This document shows positions 34,801 to 48,930 of a DNA stretch of 64,000 bases, in pieces. The notes beneath the pieces were generated by a model. It was not told where the DNA came from and did no database searches. It worked only from the letters and a program-made list of their open reading frames with translations. Made by a program: the position numbers and the translations under genes. Source of the DNA: Agriotes lineatus (lineage: Eukaryota > Arthropoda > Insecta > Coleoptera > Elateridae); NCBI GenBank assembly GCA_940337035.1, contig CALNHX010001940.1:62001-126000 (forward strand), in the 5' to 3' direction. Numbering within the stretch: the first letter of the stretch is position 1; each line of letters begins with the position of its first letter.

Positions 34801-37800
34801 CCATATGTCCCTAACGTCCCAGACGTCCTAAATGTCTCATATGTCCCATATGACCCTAATGCCCCAGGCGTCCCATATGTCCCTAATGTTCCAGGCGTCC
34901 TAAATGTCTCATATGACCTGAACGTCCCAGACGTCCCAGACGTCCTAGATGTCCCATATGTCTTTAACGTCCCAGACGTCCCAGATGTCCCATATGTCCC
35001 ATGTGTCCCTAATGTCCCACACGTCCCAGATGTCCCATATGTACCATAAGTCCTTAATGCCTCAGGCGTCCTAAATGTCCCATATGTCCCTAACGTCCCA
35101 GACGTCCTAGATGTCCCATATGTCCCTAACGTCTCAGACGTCCCAGATGTCCCATATGTCCCTAATGTCCCAGGCGTCCTAAATGTCCCATATGTCAATA
35201 ACGTCCCAGACGTCCCAGACGTCCCAGACGTCCTAGATGTCCCATATGTAACTAACGTCCTAGACGTCCTAGATGTCCTATATGTCCCTAACGTCCCAGA
35301 CGTCCCAGACGTCCCAGATGTCCCATATGTCCCATATGTCCCTATTGTCCCAGCCGTCCTAGATGTACCATATGTCCCATATGTCACTAATGTCCCAGGC
35401 GTCCCAGATGTCCCATATGCCCCATATGTCCCTAATGTCCCAGGCGTCCTAAATGTCACATATGTCCTTAACGTAACAGACGTCCCAGACGTCCTAGATG
35501 TCCCATATGTCCTTAACGTCCTAGACGTCCCAAGTGTCCCATATGTCCCTAACGTCCCAGACGTCTCAGATGTCACATATGTCCCATATATCCCTAATGT
35601 CCCAGGCGTCCTAGATGTCCCGATTGTCCCATATGTCCCTAATGTTTCAGGCGTCATAAATGTCCCACATGTCCTTAACGTCCCAGACGTCCCAGACGCC
35701 CTAAATGTCCCATATAGCTTAACGTCCCAGACGTCCCAGATGTCCCATATGTCCCTAATGTCCCAGGCGTCCTAAATGTCACATATGTCCTTAACGTCCC
35801 AGACGTCCCAGATGTCCCATATGTCCCATATGTCCCTAATGTCCCAGGCGTCCCAGATGTCCCATATGTCCCTAATGTCCCAGGCGTCCTAGATCTTCCA
35901 TATGTGTCTAACGTCCCAGACGTCCTAAATGTCCCATATGTCCCTAAAGTCCCAGACGTCCCAGCTGTCCCGTATGTCCCTAACGTCCCAGACGTCCCAT
36001 ACGTCCTAGATGTCTTATAAGTCCCTAACGTCCCAGACGTCCTAGATGTCCCATATGTCCTTAACGTCCCAGCCGTCCCAGATGTCCCATATGTCCCATA
36101 TGTCCCTAATGTCCCAGGCGTCCTAGATGTCTTATAAGTCCCTAACGTCCCAGACGTCCTAGATGTCCCATATGTCCTTAACGTCCCAGCCGTCCCAGAT
36201 GTCCCATATGTCCCATATGTCCCTAATGTCCCAGGCGTCCTAAATGTCTTATATGTCCCTAAAGTCCCAGACGTCCCAGCTGTCCCGTATGTCCCTAGCG
36301 TCCCAGACGTCCCATACGTCCTAGATGTCTTATAAGTCCCTAACGTCCCAGGCGTCCTAGATCTTCCATATGTGTCTAACGTCCCAGACGTCCTAAATGT
36401 CCCATATGTCCCTAAAGTCCCAGACGTCCCAGCTGTCCCGTATGTCCCTAACGTCCCAGACGTCCCATACGTCCTAGATGTCTTATAAGTCCCTAACGTC
36501 CCAGACGTCCTAGATGTCCCATATGTCCTTAACGTCCCAGCCGTCCCAGATGTCCCAAGTGTCCCATATGTCCCTAACGTCCCAGACGTCTCAGATGTCA
36601 CATATGTCCCATATATCCCTAATGTCCCAGGCGTCCTAGATGTCCCGATTGTCCCATATGTCCCTAATGTTTCAGGCGTCATAAATGTCCCACATGTCCT
36701 TAACGTCCCAGACGTCCCAGACGCCCTAAATGTCCCATATTGCTTAACGTCCCAGACGTCCCAGATGTCCCATATTTCCCTAACGTCCCAGACGTTCTAG
36801 ATGTCCCATATGTCCTTAACGTCTTAGACGTCCCAGCTGTCCCGTATGTCCCTAACGTCCTAGACGTCCCAGACGTTCTAGATGTCCCATATGTCCCTAA
36901 CGTCTCAGACGTCCTAGATGTCCTATATGTCTCTAACGTCCCAGCCGTCCCAGACGTCCCCGATGTCCCATATGTCCGATATGTCCCTAATGTCCCAGGC
37001 GTCCTAAATGTCCCATAAGTCCTTAACGTCCCAGACTTCCCAGACGTCCTAGATGTCCCATATGTCCTTAACGTCCCAGACGTTTTAGATGTCCCATATG
37101 TCCCTAACGTCCCAGACGTCCCAGATGTCCCATATGTCCCATATGTCCCAAATGTACCAGGCGTCCTAGATGTTCCATATGTCCCTAACGTCCCAGACGT
37201 CCTAAATGTCTCATATGTCCCTAACGTCCCAGACGTTTCAGCTGTCCCGTATGTCCCTAACGTCCCAGACGTCCCAGACGTCCTAGATGTCCCATATGTC
37301 ATTAACGTCCCAGACGTCCCAGATGTCCCATATGTTCTAAACGTCCCAGACGTCCCAGATGTCCCATATGTCCCATATGACCCTAATGCCCCAGGCGTCC
37401 CATATGTCCCTAATGTTCCAGGCGTCCTAAATGTCTCATATGACCTGAACGTCCCAGACGTCCCAGACGTCCTAGATGTCCCATATGTCTTTAACGTCCC
37501 AGACGTCCCAGATGTCCCATATGTCCCATGTGTCCCTAATGTCCCACACGTCCCAGATGTCCCATATGTACCATAAGTCCTTAATGCCTCAGGCGTCCTA
37601 AATGTCCCATATGTCCCTAACGTCCCAGACGTCCTAGATGTCCCATATGTCCCTAACGTCTCAGACGTCCCAGATGTCCCATATGTCCCTAATGTCCCAG
37701 GCGTCCTAAATGTCCCATATGTCAATAACGTCCCAGACGTCCCAGACGTCCCAGACGTCCTAGATGTCCCATATGTAACTAACGTCCTAGACGTCCTAGA

Positions 37801-39650
37801 TGTCCTATATGTCCCTAACGTCCCAGACGTCCCAGACGTCCCAGATGTCCCATATGTCCCATATGTCCCTATTGTCCCAGCCGTCCTAGATGTACCATAT
37901 GTCCCATATGTCACTAATGTCCCAGGCGTCCCAGATGTCCCATATGCCCCATATGTCCCTAATGTCCCAGGCGTCCTAAATGTCACATATGTCCTTAACG
38001 TAACAGACGTCCCAGACGTCCTAGATGTCCCATATGTCCTTAACGTCCTAGACGTCCCAAGTGTCCCATATGTCCCTAACGTCCCAGACGTCTCAGATGT
38101 CACATATGTCCCATATATCCCTAATGTCCCAGGCGTCCTAGATGTCCCGATTGTCCCATATGTCCCTAATGTTTCAGGCGTCATAAATGTCCCACATGTC
38201 CTTAACGTCCCAGACGTCCCAGACGCCCTAAATGTCCCATATTGCTTAACGTCCCAGACGTCCCAGACGTCCCAGATGTCCCATATGTCCCATATGTCCC
38301 TATTGTCCCAGCCGTCCTAGATGTACCATATGTCCCATATGTCACTAATGTCCCAGGCGTCCCAGATGTCCCATATGCCCCATATGTCCCTAATGTCCCA
38401 GGCGTCCTAAATGTCACATATGTCCTTAACGTAACAGACGTCCCAGACGTCCTAGATGTCCCATATGTCCTTAACGTCCTAGACGTCCCAAGTGTCCCAT
38501 ATGTCCCTAACGTCCCAGACGTCTCAGATGTCACATATGTCCCATATATCCCTAATGTCCCAGGCGTCCTAGATGTCCCGATTTGTCCATATGTCCCTAA
38601 TGTCCCAGGCGTCCTAAATGTCACATATGTCCTTAACGTCCCAGACGTCCCAGATGTCCCATATGTCCATATGTCCCTAATGTCCCAGGCGTCCCAGATG
38701 TCCCATATGTCCCTAATGTCCCAGGCGTCCTAGATCTTCCATATGTGTCTAACGTCCCAGACGTCCTAAATGTCCCATATGTCCCTAAAGTCCCAGACGT
38801 CCCAGCTGTCCCGTATGTCCCTAACGTCCCAGACGTCCCATACGTCCTAGATGTCTTATAAGTCCCTAACGTCCCAGACGTCCTAGATGTCCCATATGTC
38901 CTTAACGTCCAGCCGTCCCAGATGTCCCATATGTCCCATATGTCCCTAATGTCCAGGCGTCTAGATGTCTTATAAGTCCCTAACGTCCCAGACGTCCTAG
39001 ATGTCCCATATGTCCTTAACGTCCAGCCGTCCCAGATGTCCCATATGACCCATATGTCCCTAATGTCCCAGGCGTCCTAAATGTCTTATATGTCCCTAAA
39101 GTCCCAGACGTCCCAGCTGTCCCGTATGTCCCTAGCGTCCCAGACGTCCCATACGTCCTAGATGTCTTATAAGTCCCTAACGTCCCAGACGTCCTAGATG
39201 TCCCATATGTCCCTAATGTCCCAGGCGTCCCAGATGTCCCATATGTCCCTAATGTCCCAGGCGTCCTAGATCTTCCATATGTGTCTAACGTCCCAGACGT
39301 CCTAAATGTCCCATATGTCCCTAAAGTCCAGACGTCCCAGCTGTCCCGTATGTCCCTAACGTCCCAGACGTCCCATACGTCCTAGATGTCTTATAAGTCC
39401 CTAACGTCCCAGACGTCCTAGATGTCCCATATGTCCTTAACGTCCAGCCGTCCAGATGTCCCAAGTGTCCCATATGTCCCTAACGTCCCAGACGTCTCAG
39501 ATGTCACATATGTCCCATATATCCCTAATGTCCCAGGCGTCCTAGATGTCCCGATTGTCCCATATGTCCCTAATGTTTCAGGCGTCATAAATGTCCCACA
39601 TGTCCTTAACGTCCCAGACGTCCCAGACGCCCTAAATGTCCCATATTGCT
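27441..39650. repeat. Composite higher-order repeat with a conserved seam sequence
   Basis: The seam GACGCCCTAAATGTCYCATA, followed by TTGCTTAACG or TAGCTTAACG, occurs at about 27441, 33259, 34348, 35697, 36722, 38224 and 39628. Intervals are about 5818, 1089, 1349, 1025, 1502 and 1404 bp. From 31.8 to 39.6 kb these alternate as a longer 'A' block (1.35-1.5 kb) and a shorter 'B' block (1.03-1.09 kb), giving a composite unit of about 2.4-2.5 kb. A2 (34.3-35.7 kb) lacks about 150 bp present in A1 and A3. Confidence 0.78.
27553..28560. repeat. Higher-order repeat: 504 bp unit, two tandem copies
   Basis: 27553-28056 and 28057-28560 match at offset 504 (56 monomers). Both hold the rare pieces TAGATCTTCC, GGCGGCCAAGATG and CATAAGTCC. 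A single difference stands out near 27667 (AACTTCCC versus AACGTCCC). Confidence 0.82.
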
Positions 39651-42600
39651 TAACGTCCCAGACGTCCCAGATGTCCCATATGTCCCTAATGTCCCAGGCG
39701 TCCTAAATGTCCCATATGTCCTTAACGTCCCAGACGTCCCAGATGTCCCATATGTCCCATATGTCCCTAATGTCCCAGGCGTCCCAGATGTCCCATATGT
39801 CCCTAATGTCCCAGGCGTCCTAGATCTTCCATATGTGTCTAACGTCCCAGACGTCCTAAATGTCCCATATGTCCCTAAAGTCCCAGACGTCCCAGCTGTC
39901 CCGTATGTCCCTAACGTCCCAGACGTCCCATACGTCCTAGATGTCTTATAAGTCCCTAACGTCCCAGACGTCCTAGATGTCCCATATGTCCTTAACGTCC
40001 CAGCCGTCCCAGATGTCCCATATGTCCCATATGTCCCTAATGTCCCAGGCGTCCCAGATGTCCCATATGTCCCTAATGTCCCAGGCGTCCTAGATCTTCC
40101 ATATGTGTCTAACGTCCCAGACGTCCTAAATGTCCCATATGTCCCTAAAGTCCCAGACGTCCAGCTGTCCCGTATGTCCCTAACGTCCCAGACGTCCCAT
40201 ACGTCCTAGATGTCTTATAAGTCCCTAACGTCCCAGACGTCCCAGATGTGCCATATGTCCCTAACGTCCCAGACGTCGCAGATGTCCCATATGTCCCATA
40301 TGTCCCTAATGGCCCAGGCGTCCTGGATGTTCCATATGTCCCTAACGTCCCAGACGTCCTAAATGTCCCATATGTGCCTAACGTCCCAGACGTCCGAGCT
40401 GTCCCGTATGTGCCTAACGTCCCAGACGTCCTAGACGTCCTAGATATCCCATATGTCCTTAACGTTCCAGACGTGCCAGATGTCTTATATGTCCCTAACG
40501 TCCCAGACGTCCTATATGTCCCAGACGTCCTAAATGTCCCCCATATCCCTAACGTCCCAGACGTCCCAGCTGTCTCGTATGTCCCTAACTTCCCGACGTC
40601 CTAGACGTCCTAGATGTCCCTAACATCCCTGATGTCCCAGATGTCCCATATGTCCCATATGTCCCTAATGTCCCAGACGTCCCAGATGTCCCATATGTCC
40701 CATATGTCCCTAATGTCCCAGGCGTCCTAAATGTTCCATATGTCCCTAATGTTCCAGACGTCCTAAATGTCCCATATGTCCCTAACGTCCCAGACGTCCC
40801 AGCTGTCCCATATGTCCCTAACGTCCTAGACGTCCCATATGTCCCATATGTCCTTAATGTGCCAAACGTCCCAGATGTCTCATATGTCCCTAATGTCCAG
40901 GCGTCCTGAATGTCCCATATGTCCCTAATGTCCCAGGCGTCCCAGATGTCTCATATGTCCCGTATGTCGTTAATGTCCCAGGCTTCCTAAATGTCCCATA
41001 TGTCTTAACGTCCCAGACGTCCCAGACGTCCTAGATGTCCCTAATGTCTTTAACGTCCCAGACGTCCCAGGTGTCCCATATGTCCCATATGTACATAACG
41101 TCCCAGACGTCTCAGATGTCCCATATGTCCCTAACGTCCCAGACGTCCCAGCTGTGCCGTATGTCCCTAACGTCCAGACGTCCCAGACGACCTAGATATC
41201 CCATATGTCCCTAACGTCCCAGACGTCCTAAATGTCCCATATGTCCCTAACATCCCAGACGTCCCAGCTGTTCCGTACGTCCCTAACGTCCCAGCCGTCC
41301 CAGACGTCCTAGATATTCCATACGTCCCTAACGTCCCAGACGTCCTAGATGTCCTATATGTCCCTAACGTCCCAGACGTCCTAGACGTCCAGATGTCCCA
41401 TATGTCCCATATGTCCCTAATGTCCCAGGCGTCCTAAATGTCCCATATGTCCTTAACGTCCCAGATGTCCAGACGTCTTAGATGTCCCATATGTCCTTAA
41501 CGTCCCAGACGTTCCAGATGTCCCATATGTCCATAACGTCCCAGACGTTCCAGATGTCTCATATGTCCCATATGTTCCTAATGTCCCAGGCGTCCTAGAT
41601 GTTCCATACGTCCCTAACGTCCCAGACATCCTAGACCTCCCATATTTCCTTAACGTCCTAGACGTCCAGATGTCCCATATGTCCCCAACGTCCCAGACGT
41701 CCCAGATGTCCCATATGTCCATATGTCCCTAATGTCTCATGCGTCCTAAATGTCCCATATGCCTTTAACGTCCAGACGTCCCAGACGTCCTAGATGTCCC
41801 TTATGTCCTTAACGTGCTAGACGTCCCAGATGTCCCATATGTCCCATATGTCCCTAATGTCCCAAGCGTCCTAAATGCCCCATATGTCCTTAACGTCCCA
41901 GACGTCCTAGATGTCCATATGTCCTTAACGTCTCAGACGTCCCAGATGTCCCATATGTCATAACGTCCCAGACGTCCCAGATGTCATATATGTTTCATAT
42001 GTCCCTAATGTTCCAGGCGTCCCAGATGTCTCATATGTCCCATATGTCCCTAATGTTACAGGCGTCCTAAATGCCCCATATGTCCTTAACGTCCCAGACG
42101 TCCCGGACGTCCTAGATGTCCCATATGTCCCTAACGCCCCAGACGTCCCAGATGTCTCATATGCCACTAACGTCCAGACGTCCCAGATGTCACATATGTC
42201 CCATATGTTCACAATGTCCCAGGCGTCCTAGATGTTCCATATGTCCCTAACGTCCCAGACATCCTAATCTCCCATATGTCTTTAACGTCCAGACGTCCCA
42301 GATGTCCCATATGTCCCTAACGTCCCAGACGTCCCATATGTTTCATATGTCCCTAATGTTCCAGGCGTCCCAGATGTCTCATATGTCCCATATGTCCCTA
42401 ATGTTACAGGCGTCCTAAATGTCCCATATGTCCTTAACGTCCCAGACGTCCCGGACGTCCTAGAGGTCCCATATGTCCCTAACGTCCCAGACGTCCCAGA
42501 TGTCCCATATGCCACTAACGTCCCAGACGTCCCAGATGTCACATATGTCCCATATGTTCACAGTGTCCCAGGCGTCCTAGATGTTCCATATGTCCCTAAC

Positions 42601-45600
42601 GTCCCAGACATCCTAAATCTCCCATATGTCCCTAACTTCCCAGAAGTCCAGAAGTTCTAGATGTCCTATATGTCCCTAACGACCCAGACGCCCTAGATGT
42701 CCTATATGTCCTTAACGTCCCAGACGTCGCAGACGTCCCAGGCGTCCCAGATGTCCCATATGTCCCATGTCTCAAATGTCCCAGGCGTCCTAAATGTCCT
42801 ATATGTCCTTAACGTCCAGACGTCCCAGACGTCTAGATGTCCCATATGTCAACATCCAGACGTTTCAGATGTCCCATATGTCCCTAACGTCCCAGACGTC
42901 CCAGATGTCCCATATGTCCCATATGTCGCAAATGTCCCAGGCGTCCTAGATGTTCCATATGTCCCTAACGTCCCAGACGTCCTAAATGTCTCATATGTCT
43001 CTAACGTCCCATACGTCCCAGCTCTCCCGTATGTCCCTAACGTCCCAGACGTCCCAAACGTCCAAGATGCCCCATATGTCCTTAACGTCCCAGACGTCCC
43101 AGATGTCCCATATGTCCCTAACGTCCCAGACGTCCCAGATGCCCCATATGTCCTTAACGTCCCAGACGTCCCAGATGTCCCATATGTCCCTAACGTCCCA
43201 GACGTCCCAGCTGTCCCGTATGCCCCTAACGTCCCAGACGTCCTAGATGCCCTATATGTCCGTAACGTCCCAGACGTCTCAGATGTCCCATATGTCCTTA
43301 ACGTCCTAGACGTCCCAGATGTCCCATATTTCCCTAACGTCCCAGACGTTCTAGATGTCCCATATGTCCTTAACGTCCCAGACGTCCAGCTGTCCCGTAT
43401 GTCCCTAACGTCCTAGACGTCCCAGACGTTCTAGATGTCCCACATGTCCCTAACGTCCCACACGTCCTAGATGTCCTATATGTCCTAACGTCCCAGACGT
43501 CCCAGACGTCCCAGACGTCCCAGATGTCCCATTTGTCCGATATATCCCTAATGTCCCAGGCGTCCTAAATGTCCCATATGTCCTTAACGTCCCAGACCTC
43601 CCAGACGTCCTAGATGTCCCATATGTCCTTAACGTCCCAGACGTTTAGATGTCCCATATGTCCTAACGTCCCAGACGTCCCAGACGTCTCATATGTCCCA
43701 TATGTCCTTAACGTCCCAGAACTCCCAGACGTCCTAGATGTCCCATATGTCCTTAACGTCCCAGACGTTTTAGATGTCCCATATGTCCCTAACGTCCCAG
43801 GCGTCCTAAATGTCCCATATGTCATTAACGTCCCAGACGTCCCAGACGTCCTAGATGTCCCATATGTCCCTAACGTCCCAGGCGTCCTAAATGTCCATAT
43901 GTCATTAACGTCCCAGACGTCCCAGACGTCCTAGATTTCCCATATGTCCTTAACGTCCAGACGATTTAGATGTCCCATATGTCCCTAATGTCCCAGGCGT
44001 CCTAAATGTCCCATATGTCATTAACGTCCCAGACGTCCCAAACGTCCTAGATGTCCCATATGTCCCTAACGTCCCAGACGTCCCAGACTTCCTAGATGTC
44101 CCATATGTCCTTAACGTCCCAGACGTCTCAGATGTCCCATATGTCCCTAACGTCCCAGACGTCCCTGATGTCCTATATGTCCCATATGTCCCTAATGTCC
44201 CAGGCGTCCCAGATGTCCCATATGTCCCATATGTCCCTAATGTTCCAGGCGTCCTAAATGTCCCATATGTGCTTAACGTCCAGACGTCCTAGATGTCCCA
44301 TATGTCTTTAACGTCCACGACGTCCCAGATGTCCCATATGTCCCATGTGTCCCTAATGTCCCAGGAGTCCTAGATGTTCCATATGTCCCTAACGTCCCAG
44401 ACATCCTAAATGTCCCATATGTCCCTAACGTCCCGAACGTCCAGCTGTCCCGTATGTCCCTAATGTCTCAGACGTATCAGACGTCCTAGATGTCGTATAT
44501 GTCGCTAACGTCCCAGACGTCCCAGATGTCCCATATGTCCCATATGTCCCTAATGTCCCAGGCGTCCTAGATGTTCCATATGTCCCTAACGTCCCAGACA
44601 TCCTAAATGTCCCATATGTCCTTAACGTCCCAGACGTCCAAGACGTCCCAGATGTCCCATATGTCCCATATGACCCTAATGTCCCAAGCGTCCCAGATGT
44701 CCCATATGTCCCATATGACCCTAATGTTCCAGGCGTCCTAAATGTCCATATGTCCTGAACGTCCCAGACGTCCCAGACGTCCTAGATGTCCCATATGTCT
44801 TTAACGTCCCAGACGTCCCAGATGTCCCATATGTCCCATGTGTCCCTAATGTCCCAGGCGTCCCAGATGTCCCATATGTACCATAAGTCCCTAACGTCCC
44901 AGACGTCACAGATGTCCCATATGTCCCATATGTCCTTAATGTCCAGGCGTCCCAAATGTCCATATGTCCCATATGTCCCTAATGTCCCAGGCGTCCTAAA
45001 TGTCCATATGTCATTAACGTCCCAGACGTCCAGACGTCCTAGATGTCCCATATGTCCCTAACGTCCCAGACGTCCCAGACTTCCTAGATGTCCCATATGT
45101 CCTTAACGTCCCAGACGTCTCAGATGTCCCATATGTCCCTAATGTCCCAGGCGTCCTAAATGTCCCATATGTCATTAACGTCCCAGATGTCCCAGATGTC
45201 CTATATGTCCCATATGTCCTAATGTCCCAGGCGTCCCAGATGTCCCATATGTCCCATATGTCCCTAATGGTCCAGGCGTCCTAAATGTCCCATATGTGCT
45301 TAACGTCCCAGACGTCCTAGATGTCCCATATGTCTTTAACGTCCACGACGTCCCAGATGTCCCATATGTCCCATGTGTCCCTAATGTCCCAGGAGTCCCA
45401 GATGTCCCATATGTCGTTAATGCCTCAGGCGTCCTAAATGTCCTATATGTTCCTAACGTCCCAGACGTCTCAGATGTTCCATATGTACCATATGTCCCTA
45501 ATGTCCCAGGCGTCCCAGATGTTCCATATGTCCCTAACGTCCCAGACATCCTAAATGTCCATATGTCCCTAACGTCCCAGACGTCCCAGCTGTCCCGTAT

Positions 45601-48600
45601 GTCCCTAATGTCTCAGACGTCTCAGACGTATCAGACGTCCTAGATGTCGTATATGTCGCTAACGTCCCAGACGTCCCAGATGTCCCATATGTCCCATATG
45701 TCCCTAATGTCCCAGGCGTCCTAGATGTTCCATATGTCCCTAACGTCCCAGACTTCCTAAATGTCCCATATGTCCCTAACGTCCCAGACGTCCAAGACTT
45801 CTTAGATGTCCCATATGTCCTTAACGTCCCAGACGTCTCAGATGTCCATATGTCCCTAATGTCCCAGGCGTCCTAAATGTCCCATATGTCATTAACGTCC
45901 CAGATGTCCCAGATGTCCTATATGTCCCATATGTCCCTAATGTCCCAGGCGTCCCAGATGTCCCATATGTCCCATATGTCCCTAATGTTCCAGGCGTCCT
46001 AAATGTCCCATATGTGCTTAACGTCCCAGACGTCCTAGATGTCCCATATGTCTTTAACGTCCACGACGTCCCAGATGTCCCATATGTCCATGTGTCCCTA
46101 ATGTCCCAGGAGTCCCAGATGTCCCATATGTCGTTAATGCCTCAGGCGTCCTAAATGTCCTATATGTTCCTAACGTCCCAGACGTCTCAGATGTTCCATA
46201 TGTCCCATATGTCCCTAATGTCCCAGGCGTCCCAGATGTTCCATATGTCCCTAACGTCCCAGACATCCTAAATGTCCCATATGTCCCTAACGTCCCAGAC
46301 GTCCCAGCTGTCCCGTATGTCCCTAATGTCTCAGACGTCTCAGACGTATCAGACGTCCTAGATGTCGTATATGTCGCTAACGTCCCAGACGTCCCAGATG
46401 TCCCATATGTCCCATATGTCCCTAATGTCCCAGGCGTCCTAGATGTCCCATATGTCCCTAACGTCCCAGACGTCCCAGATGTCCCATATGTCCCTAATGT
46501 CCCAGGCGTCCTAGATGTCCCATATGTCCCTAACGTCCCAGACGTCCCATATGTCCCATATGTCCCTAACGTCCCAGACGTCCCAGATGTCCATATGTCC
46601 CTATCGTCCCAGACGTCCCAGATGTCCCATATGTCCTTAACGTCCCAGACGTCTCAGATGTCCCATATGTCCCTAATGTCCCAGGCGTCCTAAATGTCCC
46701 ATATGTCATTAACGTCCCAGATGTCCCAGACGTCCTAAATGTCCCATATGTCCTTAATGTCCCAGGCGTCCCAGATGTCCCATATGTCCCATATGTCCCA
46801 TATGTCCCTAATGTCCCAGGCGTCCTAAATGTCCCAGACGTCCCAGACGTCCTAGATGTCCCATATGTCCCTAACGTCCCAGACGTCCCAGATGTCCATA
46901 TGTCCCTAATGTCCCAGGCGTCCCAGACTTCCTAGATGTCCCATATGTCCTTAACGTCCCAGACGTCTCAGATGTCCCATATGTCCCTAATGTCCCAGGC
47001 GTCCTAAATGTTCCATATGTCATTAACGTCCAAGACGTCCCAGACGTCCTAGATGTCCCATATGTCCCTAACGTCCCAGACGTCCCAGACTGCCTAGATG
47101 TCCCATATGTCCTTAACGTCCCAGACGTCTCAGATGTCCCATATGTCCCTAATGTCCCAGGCGTCCTAAATGTCCCATATGTCATTAACGTCCAAGACGT
47201 CCCAGACGTCCTAGATGTCCCATATGTCCCTAACGTCCCAGGCGTCCTAAATGTCCCATATGTCATTAACGTCCAAGACGTCCCAGACGTCCTAGATGTC
47301 CCATATGTCCCTAACGTCCCAGACGTCCCAGACTTCCTAGATGTCCATATGTCCCTAACGTCCCAGAGGTCTCAGATGTCCCATATGTCCCTAACGTCCC
47401 AGACGTCCCAGATGTCCCATATGTCCCATATGTCCCTAATGTCCCAGGCGTCCCAGATGTCCCATGTGTCCCATATGTCCCTAATGTTCCAGGCGTCCTA
47501 AATGTCCCATATGTGCTTAACGTCCCAGACGTCCCAGACGTCCTAGATGTCCCATATGTCTTTAACGACCACGACGTCCCAGATGTCCCATATGTCCCAT
47601 GTGTCCCTAATTTCCCAGGAGTCCCAGATTTCCCATATGTCGTTAATGCCTCAGGCGTCCTAAATGTCCCATATGTCCCTAACGTCCCAGACGTCACAGA
47701 TGTCCCATATGTCCCATATGTCCTTAACGTCCCAGACGTCCAAGACGTCCCAGATGTCCCATATGTCCCATATGACCCTAATGTCCCAAGCGTCCCAGAT
47801 GTCCCATATGTCCCATATGACCCTAATGTTCCAGGCGTCCTAAATGTCCCATATGTCCTGAACGTCCCAGACGTCCCAGACGTCCTAGATGTCCCATATG
47901 TCTTTAACGTCCCAGACGTCCCAGATGTCCCATATGTCCCATGTGTCCCTAATGTCCCAGGCGTCCCAGATGTCCCATATGTACCATAAGTCCCTAACGT
48001 CCCAGACGTCACAGATGTCCTATATGTCCCATATGTCCTTAATGTCCCAGGCGTCCCAAATGTCCCATATGTCCCATATGTCCCTAATGTCCCAGGCGTC
48101 CTAAATGTCCCATATGTCATTAACGTCCAGACGTCCCAGACGTCCTAGATGTCCCATATGTCCCTAACGTCCCAGACGTCCCAGACTTCCTAGATGTCCC
48201 ATATGTCCTTAACGTCCCAGACGTCTCAGATGTCCCATATGTCCCTAATGTCCCAGGCGTCCTAAATGTCCCATATGTCATTAACGTCCCAGATGTCCCA
48301 GATGTCCTATAAGTCCCATATGTCCCTAATGTCCCAGGCGTCCAGATGTCCCCATATGTCCATATGTCCCTAATGTTCCAGGCGTCCTAAATGTCCCATA
48401 TGTGCTAACGTCCCAGACGTCCTAGATGTCCCATATGTCTTTAACGTCCACGACGTCCCAGATGTCCCATATGTCCCATGTGTCCCTAATGTCCCAGGAG
48501 TCCCAGATGTCCCATATGTCGTTAATGCCTCAGGCGTCCTAAATGTCCTATATGTTCCTAACGTCCCAGACGTCTCAGATGTTCCGTATGTACCATATGT

Positions 48601-48930
48601 CCCTAATGTCCCAGGCGTCCCAGATGTTCCATATGTCCCTAACGTCCCAGACATCCTAAATGTCCCATATGTCCCTAACGTCCCAGACGTCCCAGCTGTC
48701 CCGTATGTCCCTAATGTCTCAGACGTCTCAGACGTATCAGACGTCCTAGATGTCGTATATGTCGCTAACGTCCCAGACGTCCCCAGATGTCCCATATGTC
48801 CATATGTCCCTAATGTCCCAGGCGTCCTAGATGTTCCATATGTCCCTAACGTCCCAGACGTCCTAAATGTCCCATATGTCCCTAACGTCCCAGACGTCCC
48901 AGACTTCCTAGATGTCCCATATGTCCTTAA
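38590..48930. repeat. Satellite segment with many 1-nt homopolymer indels
   Basis: Between about 38.6 and 48.9 kb the 9-bp phase is broken repeatedly by single-base losses in runs, mostly CCC read as CC (GTCCAGACG, GTCCATATG; for example near 38909, 38953, 39327, 41171, 42273, 43385) and TTTT read as TTT (near 43646). There are occasional gains (CCCC near 48349 and 48780). Long frames shrink here to 70-270 codons. Such phase breaks are rare on both sides. Confidence 0.8.
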
